Positions 42,931 through 51,517 of a DNA stretch of 64,000 nt are shown in pieces. Numbering within the stretch: position 1 is the stretch's first letter; every line of letters starts with the position of its first letter. Source of the stretch: Thermohalobaculum sp039027855 (GTDB lineage: Bacteria > Pseudomonadota > Alphaproteobacteria > Rhodobacterales > Rhodobacteraceae). The DNA is taken from NCBI GenBank assembly GCA_039027855.1, contig JBCCJI010000009.1:62001-126000 (forward strand), written 5' to 3'. Made by a program: the position numbers and the translations under genes. The notes under the pieces are model-generated. The model worked only from the letters and a program-made list of their open reading frames with translations. It did not search any database and was not told the DNA's origin.

Positions 42931-44160
42931 TCAGATGGTGCCGGCGTCGCGAAATGCCGCGATCTCTTCGGCGCTATAGCCGAGATCGCCGAGAATGGCG
43001 TCGTTCTGCGCGCCGGTCTCGGGCGGCGGAGCGGCGACCCGGCTCGGCGTTCGGCTCATCACGATGGGCTGGCTAATCACGCGGATGTCGCCACGTTCAT
43101 GGCTGGTCATGGGCTGTGCCATGCCAAGATGCGCCACCTGCGGGTTCTCGAAGGCCTGGCCGATATCGTTGATCTCACCGGCCGGCACGCCTGCCTCATT
43201 GAAGCGGTCGATCCAGGTGGCGGTCGTCTCGGTCACGGTGATCGCCTCGATCTCGGCATTCAGGGCGTCGCGATGTTTGCTGCGGTCGGTGACGAAGAAA
43301 TAATCGGGATTGTCGATCCAGTCCTCGCGCCCCACCGCGCGGGCGAAGCGCTGCCAGATCTGCTCACCGGCCACCGCGATGTTCATATAGCCGTCGGCGG
43401 TCGGAAAGACGCCGGTGGGGATGGTCGTCGGGTGGTTGTTCCCAGCCTGCTGCGGCACGTCTCCGTCGATCAGGTACCGCGCACCCTGGAAATCGAGCAT
43501 GAAGATCTGGGCCTGCAACAGTGACGTTTGCACCCACTGCCCACGCCCGGATTTCTGACGCTCCAGAAGCGCGATCATCACGCCCTGCGCGGCGAACATG
43601 CCGGCGCAGAGATCGGCGATGGGGATGCCGACGCGCATGGGCCCTTGGCCAGGCTCTCCGGTGATCGACATCAGCCCGCCCATGCCCTGCGCGATCTGGT
43701 CGAACCCGGGGCGCGCCTTGTAGGGCCCGTCCTGCCCAAAGCCCGAGATCGAGGCATAGACCAGCCCGGGATTGGTCTGGCTGAGCGTCTCGTAGTCGAT
43801 GCCAAGGCGCTTCTTCACATCGGGGCGGAAGTTCTCGACGATCACATCGGCGCGGTCGGCCAGTTTGCGGAAGATCTCGCGCCCGGCCTCTGTCTTCAGA
43901 TCCAGCGTCATCGACTGTTTGTTGCGATGCAGGTTCTGATAATCCGGCCCGTGCTTCGGCCCGCCGAGCTGCGCACCATCGGCCTTCTCGGGCATCTCGA
44001 TTTTGATGACGTTGGCGCCCCAGTCTGCCAGCTGACGCACGCAGGTCGGGCCCGAGCGGACGCGCGTCAGATCCAGCACCAGCAGATCCGTCAGCGCCTC
44101 GGATGCCGGCTCTGTTCGGCTGGAGAGGCCATGGCGGCCAAGGTGGCGTGCGTCATCCAT
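42931..44160 (-). CDS. CaiB/BaiF family CoA-transferase
   Basis: A 409-residue class III CoA-transferase moving CoA from an acyl-CoA donor to a carboxylic acid. LTDLLVLDLTRVRSGPTCVRQLADWGANVIKIE, shown here in parts, is the family N-terminus (LVLDLTRVRSGPTC; DWGANVIKIE). HRNKQSMTLDLKTEAG, ENFRPDVKKRLGIDYETL and VGIPIADLCAGMFA follow; the Asp in the last motif is the expected catalytic residue. The start at 44160 (MDDARHL) follows GGAGAG. Divergent from the GntR gene, whose product probably controls it. Confidence 0.9.
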   Translation of the reverse strand: MDDARHLGRHGLSSRTEPASEALTDLLVLDLTRVRSGPTCVRQLADWGANVIKIEMPEKADGAQLGGPKHGPDYQNLHRNKQSMTLDLKTEAGREIFRKLADRADVIVENFRPDVKKRLGIDYETLSQTNPGLVYASISGFGQDGPYKARPGFDQIAQGMGGLMSITGEPGQGPMRVGIPIADLCAGMFAAQGVMIALLERQKSGRGQWVQTSLLQAQIFMLDFQGARYLIDGDVPQQAGNNHPTTIPTGVFPTADGYMNIAVAGEQIWQRFARAVGREDWIDNPDYFFVTDRSKHRDALNAEIEAITVTETTATWIDRFNEAGVPAGEINDIGQAFENPQVAHLGMAQPMTSHERGDIRVISQPIVMSRTPSRVAAPPPETGAQNDAILGDLGYSAEEIAAFRDAGTI

Positions 44161-44173
44161 GCAGTCTCTCCGG

Positions 44174-44208
44174 TGTATCTCTGGCAGGGCTAAGATCTGC
44201 TGTATCTC
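44174..44208. promoter_or_regulatory. Direct repeat TGTATCTC between CoA-transferase and GntR genes
   Basis: Two perfect TGTATCTC copies (44174-44181, 44201-44208) 27 bp apart in the 96-bp divergent gap, flanking AGATCT (44193-44198). A plausible operator for the adjacent FCD-type GntR regulator, though those usually bind inverted repeats. Confidence 0.4.
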
Positions 44209-44256
44209 AAATGCTGAATGTTGACAATCTGGCCTGCTCCGGGTGATGTGCACCCC

Positions 44257-44958
44257 ATGGCAGAGGTCGAAAGCATCGTGGGTGAAGTCGTCCGTCCCCG
44301 ACGTCGCGAGACGCTGGCCGAGACCGTCTGCCGCGAAATCGAGGATCTGATCGTCACGGGCGAGATCGGCGCGGGCGAGAAGCTGAACGAATTGGCCCTC
44401 GCCAATCGTCTTGCCGTCAGCCGTGGGACGGTGCGCGAGGCGGTGCGCCACATGGCCCAATCCGGGCTGATCGAGCTGGTGTCAAACCGCGGCGCCTTCG
44501 TCCGCCGGATCTCAAATGACGAGGTCAACGATCTCTACGAACTGCGCGGCGCGATATTTGCGCTGGCGTGCGCCCGGGCCGCGCGTCACCAGGCAGCATG
44601 CCCCGAAGCCAGCCTGATCGCCGCGCTGCAAGACAATCTGGAGGCGATGCGGGCAGCGCATGCCGAGGGCGACAAGGATGCCTACTACCGGCTCAACATC
44701 GGGTTTCACGAACTGCTGATGGACGCGTCTGCCAACCCGCGCGCCCGCGCGATCTATGACGGGCTGGTGAAAGAGATGCACCTCTACCGCCGTCGCGGGC
44801 TCAGCTTCGCCACCAATATCGCCCGCTCGATCGAGGAGCATGCCGCCATCGCCGGGGCCGTGGCCGCTGGCAATGAGGCCGCCGCGCGCGACGCCGGGCG
44901 CGTGCATATCGAACGCGGCAAGGCCCGCTTCTTCGCAACGCGCAAGGAGGACGGATAG
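44257..44958 (+). CDS. GntR-family regulator, FadR/FCD type
   Basis: A 233-residue GntR regulator. The winged HTH covers about residues 20-85 (TLAETVCREIEDLIVTGEI, LANRLAVSRGTVREAVRHM, LVSNRGAFVRRI). The C-terminal FCD ligand domain is all-helical and holds the metal-binding histidines (NIGFHELLM; SIEEHAAI; GRVHIERG). The start at 44257 has no SD; a TTGACA hexamer at 44221-44226 would place transcription near the ATG, so a leaderless mRNA is possible, and ATG 44218 is an alternative start. It likely responds to the organic acid taken up by the downstream TctCBA. Confidence 0.9.
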   Translation: MAEVESIVGEVVRPRRRETLAETVCREIEDLIVTGEIGAGEKLNELALANRLAVSRGTVREAVRHMAQSGLIELVSNRGAFVRRISNDEVNDLYELRGAIFALACARAARHQAACPEASLIAALQDNLEAMRAAHAEGDKDAYYRLNIGFHELLMDASANPRARAIYDGLVKEMHLYRRRGLSFATNIARSIEEHAAIAGAVAAGNEAAARDAGRVHIERGKARFFATRKEDG

Positions 44959-45074
44959 CGCCGGCGCGCGGCACCGCGATGACACCGGCACACGGGGCGA
45001 CGATCTCCGCAAGAGGGACGCGCCGAGACCAGAAAACGGCCGAGAGACCGGGCCGATAACGGGAGGAAGTACTG

Positions 45075-46049
45075 ATGAAGACGATCGATCGCCGCCATTT
45101 CCTGGCGGGCAGCACCGCGGCCGCCGGCGCCCTCGCCTTGCCGAGTATCGCGTTTGCCGAGGAATTCCCCAGCCAGACCATCAACGTCGTGACCCACGCC
45201 GGACCGGGTGGCGGCACCGACATCACCACACGCATGATGATGCTGCGCGGGCGCCGCGTGTTCGGCCAGGACATGGTGGTGGTGAACAAGCGCGGCGGAT
45301 CGGGTGCGGCGGCGCTGGGTTACGTCAACAGCCAGGCGCGCGATGGCTATACGATCATGACGATCACGCAGAGCCACATCTTCAACATCGTGCAGAAGAA
45401 GGTGCCGGTGACGCTGGATCAGCTGGTGGGCATCGCCCGCGCGACCGACGACCCGACCGTGCTGGCGGTGCCGGCCGACAGCCCGATCAACTCGATGGAA
45501 GACGTGGTTGCCAGCTCGAAAGCCGCGTCCGGCGGGCTGAAATGGGGCACAACCTTCGTCGGTGGCGCCGACCATGTGAACATCCACAACTTCGCCAAAA
45601 AGGCCGAGGGCATCGAATACACCATCGTGCCCTTCAAGGGTGGTGGTGACATCGTCACCAACCTGGTCGGCGGGAATGTCGACGCGGCGCTGCTGAACTA
45701 TGCCGAGGGTGAGAGCCAATTCGGCTCGGGCGAGCTGAGACCCATCGTGGCGCTAGCCGAGAACCGGATCGGGGGCCTGCCCGATACCCCGACGGCGCGT
45801 GAACTGGGCGTTGACGCACTGGCCTCCACCATTCGCGGCTTCGCCGTGCTCTCAGGTGTCGAGGATGCGCGCATGCAGGCCCTTGAGGAAGGGCTGGTGA
45901 AGGCGATGGAGCACAGTGTCTACCAGGCCTATCTCGAGTCGGGCGGCATGGCGGCCAACTCGGTCACGGGCAAGGACGGCTGGAATGCGCATATCGAGCG
46001 GGTGGCGGTCGAATCCGAAGTGGCGCTGACCGAGCTCGGCCTGCTCTGA
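45075..46049 (+). CDS. TTT transporter substrate-binding protein (TctC/Bug)
   Basis: A 324-residue periplasmic binding protein. It has a twin-arginine-like signal (RRHFLAGSTAAAGALALPS; the Arg pair is Arg-Arg before His-Phe). The Bug fold is marked by INVVTHAGPGGGTDITTRMM and the VPFKGGGDIVTNLVGGNVDAAL segment. GGAGG lies before the ATG. It is the first gene of tctC-tctB-tctA; the gap to tctB is 2 bp. Ligand unknown, probably a carboxylate. Confidence 0.92.
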   Translation: MKTIDRRHFLAGSTAAAGALALPSIAFAEEFPSQTINVVTHAGPGGGTDITTRMMMLRGRRVFGQDMVVVNKRGGSGAAALGYVNSQARDGYTIMTITQSHIFNIVQKKVPVTLDQLVGIARATDDPTVLAVPADSPINSMEDVVASSKAASGGLKWGTTFVGGADHVNIHNFAKKAEGIEYTIVPFKGGGDIVTNLVGGNVDAALLNYAEGESQFGSGELRPIVALAENRIGGLPDTPTARELGVDALASTIRGFAVLSGVEDARMQALEEGLVKAMEHSVYQAYLESGGMAANSVTGKDGWNAHIERVAVESEVALTELGLL

Positions 46050-46051
46050 GC

Positions 46052-46558
46052 ATGGCCCTGAGCGAGCAGACCGACCGGCCCGCCGATGCGGGCCGGATGC
46101 CGAGGGATCTGGGCATCGGCATCGGCATCCTCGCCTTTTGCGCGGCGGTCTACGCGCTGTCGTTCGAGATCCGCGAGGCACCGCCGGCACTGGCGCAGAA
46201 TGTGCAGCCGGCGACCTTCCCGCGCATGGTGCTGGGCGTGATCGTGTCGATGACACTGATCATGATGGCGCTTGGTCTCAGCCATCCGTCCAAGCGCAAG
46301 CCCTGGCCGCATCAGATGGTGTTCATCACCGGCGCGATGATGGTCGGCTTCGTCATTGCCTTCGACACGCTCGGCGCGTTCGAGGCGATGGTGCTCTTCG
46401 CGCTCATCATGCCGATGCTTTGGGGGGCGCGCGCGCCGCTAAAGCTGATCGCGTTCGCCCTCCTGTTCCCGCTGGCCGTCTACTTGGTCTTCGTCGAGAC
46501 GCTGGGCCTCTACTTCCCGCCCGGTGTCGTCGCACAGACCTTCGGCCCGCTCTTCTGA
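46052..46558 (+). CDS. TTT transporter small permease (TctB)
   Basis: A 168-residue small membrane subunit with four predicted helices (DLGIGIGILAFCAAVYALS; MVLGVIVSMTLIMMALG; MVFITGAMMVGFVIAF; LIAFALLFPLAVYLVFVETL). The TctB pattern and its place between tctC and tctA support the call. It ends in the typical short tail LYFPPGVV. Confidence 0.88.
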   Translation: MALSEQTDRPADAGRMPRDLGIGIGILAFCAAVYALSFEIREAPPALAQNVQPATFPRMVLGVIVSMTLIMMALGLSHPSKRKPWPHQMVFITGAMMVGFVIAFDTLGAFEAMVLFALIMPMLWGARAPLKLIAFALLFPLAVYLVFVETLGLYFPPGVVAQTFGPLF

Positions 46559-46613
46559 CTCTGTAACCCGACCGTCGTGCCCTGTGGGGCGCGTGACGAT
46601 GCTGGAGGCGCGC

Positions 46614-48107
46614 ATGGATCCCTTTCTGCAGGCGCTGTCGGCCTTTGCCGATCCCTATCTCTTGATGGTCGTGCTGATCGGCACGCTTGGCGGTGTGCTC
46701 GTAGGTGCGATGCCGGGGCTGAGCTCGACCATGGCCACCGCGCTGCTGTTGCCTTTCACCATCACGATGGACCCGATCCCGGCCATCGCGCTCCTCTCGG
46801 CGCTGTATTGCGCGGGTACCTTCGGTGGCTCGATCACCGCGATCCTCGTCAACGCGCCGGGCGCGCCACCCGCGGCTGCCACCGCCTTCGACGGCTATCC
46901 GCTGGCGCAGAAGGGTTATGCCGGCAAGGCGCTTGGCCTGGCTGCCGTGTCCTCGGTGATCGGCGGCATCTTCTCGGTGCTGGTGCTGCTGGTCGCGGCT
47001 CCGCTGCTCAGCCGCGTCGCCTATAACTTCGGCCCGCCGGAGTACTTCGCGCTGGCGCTCTTCGGGCTGTCGATGCTGGCCACGATCTCAGGGGAGAGCG
47101 CGCTCAAGAACCTGATCGGCGGCGCTTTCGGCGTGCTGCTCGCCACCATCGGCATGGATTTCACCACCGGGGTCGAGCGCTTCACCTTCGGCTATTGGGA
47201 GCTGAGCGAGGGCATCCATTTCATCCCCGTCATGATCGGCCTGTTTGCGGGCGCCGAGTTCATGAAACAGGCCGGCAAGCTCGACATGAAGAAGGTGCGC
47301 GTCGCGATGGACGCGATGCTGTTGCCAACCATGGCCGAGATCAAACGCTGCGGCGGGACCATCGCACGCTCCTGCGGGATCGGCTCGTTCATCGGGCTGC
47401 TGCCGGCCGAGGGCGGGACCGTCGCGGCGATGATCGGCTATAACGAAGCCAAGCGCTGGGCGCGCGACAAGTCGGAGTTCGGCAAGGGCGACATCCGCGG
47501 CATCGCGGGGCCCGAGGCGGCCAACAACGCCGCGACCGGTGCTGCCATGGTGCCGACACTGGCACTCGGCATCCCCGGAAGTGCTACGACCGCGATCATC
47601 CTCGGCGCGCTGCTGGTCCACGGCCTCCGCCCCGGGCCGCATCTGTTTACCGAGCAGCCGACGCTTCTCTACTCGATCTTCCTCGCCATGCTGCTCGCCA
47701 ACATCGCCTTCGGCCTGTTTGGCTTTGTCGGTGCTAAGCTGTTTGCCCGGATAACACTGATCCCGGTGGAGTATCTCTGGCCCGCGGTCTTCATCCTTGC
47801 TTGCATCGGCTCCTACGCGCTGGAGCAGGCGGTGCTGGATGTCTGGATCATGGTCACCGCCGGTCTGATTGGCTTCGTGCTGATGCGCTATGGCTTCTCA
47901 CCCGCACCGATCATCATGGGGCTGATCCTGGGTGAGCTGGTCGAGAGCACGCTGAAACAGTCGCTGATCATCTTCGACAACAATTGGGCGATGTTCCTGG
48001 AGCGGCCGATCGTCGTGACGTTCCTGGTGCTGACGCTCCTCTCGGTCTCACTGCCGCTGATCGGCGCGGCGATGCAGCGTCGCCGGGCCGTCAGCCAACC
48101 GTCGTAA
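46614..48107 (+). CDS. TTT transporter large permease (TctA)
   Basis: A 497-residue large permease with about 12 TM helices. Family motifs are GTLGGVLVGAMPGLSSTMA, ILVNAPGAPPAAATAFDGYP and the second half-repeat GLLPAEGGTVAAMIGYNEAK and LALGIPGSATTAIILGALL. GGAGG sits four to five bases before ATG 46614, so the longer in-frame starts overlapping tctB are rejected. Sodium-driven carboxylate uptake is the family role. Confidence 0.93.
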   Translation: MDPFLQALSAFADPYLLMVVLIGTLGGVLVGAMPGLSSTMATALLLPFTITMDPIPAIALLSALYCAGTFGGSITAILVNAPGAPPAAATAFDGYPLAQKGYAGKALGLAAVSSVIGGIFSVLVLLVAAPLLSRVAYNFGPPEYFALALFGLSMLATISGESALKNLIGGAFGVLLATIGMDFTTGVERFTFGYWELSEGIHFIPVMIGLFAGAEFMKQAGKLDMKKVRVAMDAMLLPTMAEIKRCGGTIARSCGIGSFIGLLPAEGGTVAAMIGYNEAKRWARDKSEFGKGDIRGIAGPEAANNAATGAAMVPTLALGIPGSATTAIILGALLVHGLRPGPHLFTEQPTLLYSIFLAMLLANIAFGLFGFVGAKLFARITLIPVEYLWPAVFILACIGSYALEQAVLDVWIMVTAGLIGFVLMRYGFSPAPIIMGLILGELVESTLKQSLIIFDNNWAMFLERPIVVTFLVLTLLSVSLPLIGAAMQRRRAVSQPS

Positions 48108-48160
48108 GGGGCCGGGGTGGGCTGGGCGGGGCGCTGTCGCAGCGCCTCGCCGCTTGCCGA

Positions 48161-50746
48161 TCATCCGGTTCGCGCCAGCGACTGACCGAAATCGACCCAT
48201 TCGGCAAAGGCATCCGGCGCCATCGGCCGCGCGATGGCGAAGCCCTGCATCGAATCGACGCCCAGATCCCGCAGGACGGCGAGCTGCTCGCGCGTCTCGA
48301 CGCCCGAGGCCGTGATCCGCAGGTCGAGCGAGCGCGACAGTGTCACCAGACCCTGCAGCAACGACCGCCCGTCGCCGTCCTGGCCGATCTGGCCCACAAG
48401 ACCGCGGTCGAGTTTGGCCTCGCCGGCCTTGATCGCGGTCAGCCCGGCCAGCGAGACCTGATCGCGGCCGAGCCGGTCGATCACCACCGAGATGCCCGAG
48501 GCGCGCAGATCGGCGAGTGTGCCCAGCGCCAGATCGGCGCCGCGCCCGCCGCAGGCCTCCTCGGGCACTTCGACACCCAGCTGCGAGGGCGCGACGCCGT
48601 GCTTCTCGGCGGCGATGCGCATGCGCTCGGCCAGGCCATGGCGGCGCAGGCCCACGCGGTCGAGATTGAGGGTGATGCGCTGCGGTGCCAGATCGCGCGC
48701 TTGCAACAGCGCTGTCGCGGCCAGCGTTCGATCCAGCACATGCTCTTCCACGGCATCGAGCAGGTTGCTTCGCTCAGCCGCGGGCAGCGCCGCCTCGGGT
48801 GGGATCTCGCCAAGTTCCGGATCGAACCAGCGCATCAGCGCTTCGGCGGCGACGATGCTGCCATCGGCGGTATCCACCACAGGCTGCAGCCAGACCTGGA
48901 TCGCGTCCTTGTCCTCGGCCAATGCACGGGCCAGCGCACGGGCGACCCGCGCCTCGGTCTCGGCCTGTTCGCGCAGGGCCGCATCAAAGACCGACCAGCG
49001 CCCGCGCCCCTCGGATTTCGATACATAGGTGGCGAGATCGGCATCGGCGAGCAGCCGGCCGGGCGAGGCGGGCATCGCATCGGTCCAGAGCGCGATGCCA
49101 ATTGAGGCACCGATCTGCGCGGTACCCGCCGGGGTCTCGATGGGTTCCTTCGCGCTCTCGACGATACGGGATGCAGCGCGCTTGGCCCCTTCCTCGGTCG
49201 CCGCCTTGGCCCAAAGCACGGTGCAGAACTCGTCGCCGCCGACGCGGCAGACGGCGCCGTCTTTGCCCACCGCCTCCGCCATCCGCGCGCTCGCGATCTC
49301 CAGCACGTAATCGCCGGCCTCATGCCCGAGCGTGTCATTGACCGATTTGAAGTGGTCCAGATCGACATGCAGTGCCGCCACCGCTTCGGCCGGCTTGCTG
49401 CCGGGGCCCTTGGCTGGGCCCGGTCCGGTGCCAAGCAGACCGTCGAGCAGGCGCATCATGCCGCGCCGGTTCAGCGTGCTGGTCAGCGCGTCGTGGAACA
49501 CCATCCGCTCGGTGTCCTCGCGCTGTGCCTGAAGGCGGCGCTCCGCCTCGAAATGCAGGTGAAGCCCGGCGAGGAGGGCGACCGCGGCCTGTACGCCGAG
49601 CGCGGTCAGTAACGCCTTGAACGGCACGAAGCCGAGCACGATGGCCGTCACCAGCGCCAGCATACTGCCGATGGCGATCGTGAGTGCGAAACCCGTGCGA
49701 GGATCGGCCTCGAGCCGTGCCAACCCGCGCCGAAACGCGGTCTCCTTCAGGGGGGCGTCGCCATGCGTCGCCTGCTCGTCCGGCGTCTGCTCCGGCGGTG
49801 CCGACAATGCGGCGACTGCCCGGTCATGCAGCTGACGCTCGCGATCCATCGTGTAGATCGCAGCCTGCGCGCTCAGCGCCTCGGCAATCGCCGGTGCCGC
49901 GGCATCCAGCGGCGCGGTCGGTGCAAGACCGCGCGCCAGTGACCGCAGCGTTCCGACGGTTTCTGCCAACGGCTCCGAAACCCCGTCGCGCGCCGCGTCC
50001 GCGGCCTTGGCGATGCTCCCGAAATCGTCAGGGCGCGCAAGCTCGCCTGCGAGCGTCCGTCGCCCATCTGACAAGGCCTTGGCGAGCGCGGCCGCATCGT
50101 CATCCCGGATACCCTGGAGCGACGACGGCAGTGCGGCGGCGCTGAGCGTGCTCTCGATATGCGCTGCTTCCTGCGAAAGCATGGTCAAGGCGTCGCGCAC
50201 CGCCGCGCGCTCGCTCTCCAGATCCTCCGCGAGACCCGAGATCAGCTGCGCCGCGATCCCCTGCAATGCCGGACCGACACCCGCCGTCTCGGCCGCTGCC
50301 GCCGCGGACAGAGCGGCCTCGATGTGCTCCACCCGCTGCGCCATCTGATCGGCGGCCTGGCTGGCGGCCGAGAGCGTCTGCCGCGCCTTGCGCATCGCCA
50401 CCAGACGCGTCCCGATCTCGGCCGCGACCGCCGGGTCGATGGGCGGCGGCCCATCGATCACCGTGTCGATTGCCATCAGGGCTGCGTCGCGTCCCGGGTC
50501 TCGGCGCGCCTCGACCCGGTCGCGCAGCGCCCGGGCCGCCGACAGGAACATGCAGTTCTGAGGGGCGGTGTCGCCTTCGCCGTCGCGCCGGGGGGCCAGC
50601 GCGCGCCTGATGCCCGATGCCGTCTCGACCAGCGCACCAAGGCGCGCCGCGATTTCCCCGGCTGCACTGGTCAGCGCTTTCGCCAGGTCGTCGTGCTCGA
50701 TATCCGTGTCCCGGGCGACGCCCGTCTCCGTTTCAGCGTTGCTCAT
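48161..50746 (-). CDS. GGDEF/EAL protein: intact GGDEF, degenerate EAL
   Basis: An 861-residue regulator. Residues 1-320 are Ala-rich helical sequence, followed by two TM helices (LTIAIGSMLALVTAIVLGF; LLTALGVQAAVALLAGL). The GGDEF domain is complete (HVDLDHFKSVNDTLGHEAGD; CRVGGDEFC) and lacks an RxxD inhibitory site. The EAL domain keeps EAL (VAAEALMRW) and KLD, but DDFG is DRLG (VVIDRLGRDQ) and AEGVET is ASGVET. So it should make c-di-GMP and probably cannot hydrolyse it. SD-like GGGGGAA precedes the ATG. Divergent from cheY. Confidence 0.9.
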   Translation of the reverse strand: MSNAETETGVARDTDIEHDDLAKALTSAAGEIAARLGALVETASGIRRALAPRRDGEGDTAPQNCMFLSAARALRDRVEARRDPGRDAALMAIDTVIDGPPPIDPAVAAEIGTRLVAMRKARQTLSAASQAADQMAQRVEHIEAALSAAAAAETAGVGPALQGIAAQLISGLAEDLESERAAVRDALTMLSQEAAHIESTLSAAALPSSLQGIRDDDAAALAKALSDGRRTLAGELARPDDFGSIAKAADAARDGVSEPLAETVGTLRSLARGLAPTAPLDAAAPAIAEALSAQAAIYTMDRERQLHDRAVAALSAPPEQTPDEQATHGDAPLKETAFRRGLARLEADPRTGFALTIAIGSMLALVTAIVLGFVPFKALLTALGVQAAVALLAGLHLHFEAERRLQAQREDTERMVFHDALTSTLNRRGMMRLLDGLLGTGPGPAKGPGSKPAEAVAALHVDLDHFKSVNDTLGHEAGDYVLEIASARMAEAVGKDGAVCRVGGDEFCTVLWAKAATEEGAKRAASRIVESAKEPIETPAGTAQIGASIGIALWTDAMPASPGRLLADADLATYVSKSEGRGRWSVFDAALREQAETEARVARALARALAEDKDAIQVWLQPVVDTADGSIVAAEALMRWFDPELGEIPPEAALPAAERSNLLDAVEEHVLDRTLAATALLQARDLAPQRITLNLDRVGLRRHGLAERMRIAAEKHGVAPSQLGVEVPEEACGGRGADLALGTLADLRASGISVVIDRLGRDQVSLAGLTAIKAGEAKLDRGLVGQIGQDGDGRSLLQGLVTLSRSLDLRITASGVETREQLAVLRDLGVDSMQGFAIARPMAPDAFAEWVDFGQSLARTG

Positions 50747-50896
50747 CGGCCTGTTCCCCCAAAATCCGATGTCGGGCGCGATTTGCCTCTCACGGTTCAG
50801 TAGGCCGAAAGGGTTCCCAACCTATTGGTATTGGCGGGAAGCGTGCACGCAGCCGGTCTTCGGCCGCGTATCGGGGGCACAGGAGCGAGGAATACC

Positions 50897-51262
50897 ATGG
50901 GGGCACGGGTACTCACCGTCGATGATAGCAGCAGTATGCGCGCAGCGATTCGCGAAACTTTGGAAGAGCTTGGCCATGACGTGCTTGAGGCAGGCGACGG
51001 TCAGGAAGGGCTCGACGTGCTGTCGGGGGCGACGGTCGATCTGGTGATCACCGATCTCAACATGCCGCGCATGAACGGGATCGAGTTCATTCGCGCCGTC
51101 CGTGCCGATGATCGCCATGCCGGGCTGCCCATCGTCATGCTCACCACCGAAAGCCAGGCCGATCGCATGCGCGAGGGGAAATCCGCCGGCGCCACCGCGT
51201 GGATCGTGAAGCCGTTTAACGAGCTGCAGATCGAGATGCTGCTGCGCAAGCTGATCGACTGA
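50897..51262 (+). CDS. CheY-like response regulator
   Basis: A 121-residue stand-alone receiver domain. The acidic pair is in LTVDDSSSMRAAI, the phosphoacceptor Asp in LVITDLNMPRMNGIEF, the Thr in VMLTTESQ, and Lys in WIVKPFNEL, all matching CheY. The start at 50897 has GAGG upstream. It is divergent from the GGDEF/EAL gene and convergent with cheB of the chemosensory operon, of which it is the likely output. Confidence 0.92.
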   Translation: MGARVLTVDDSSSMRAAIRETLEELGHDVLEAGDGQEGLDVLSGATVDLVITDLNMPRMNGIEFIRAVRADDRHAGLPIVMLTTESQADRMREGKSAGATAWIVKPFNELQIEMLLRKLID

Positions 51263-51292
51263 CCCGTCGCCACCAGGTCAGCCCGCCGCAGT

Positions 51293-51319
51293 CACGGACC
51301 GTCAGGGGCGGTCGGTCCG
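51293..51319. terminator. Hairpin after cheY
   Basis: ACGGACCG (51293-51300) pairs with CGGTCCGT (51312-51319), 11-nt loop, 30 bp after the cheY stop and before the convergent cheB. No T-run. The rest of the 255-bp gap has only a weak CCTCGC/GCGAGG pair (51434-51453). Confidence 0.45.
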
Positions 51320-51517
51320 TCAGGCGCGGCCACCTGGATGGTCATGGGGTGATGACGGGGTCCGTTACGGGTATGGTGCCGGTGGGCAAGGGGTGCGCGG
51401 TGATCCGAGTCGGCCTCCCTGCAGCGGGATGGTCCTCGCCGCTGTTAGCGAGGCACTCGCGGTCAATGCACGCCCGCGTGGTGGGATCGGGGCGTGGGCC
51501 AGTCCGCATCTGACGCC

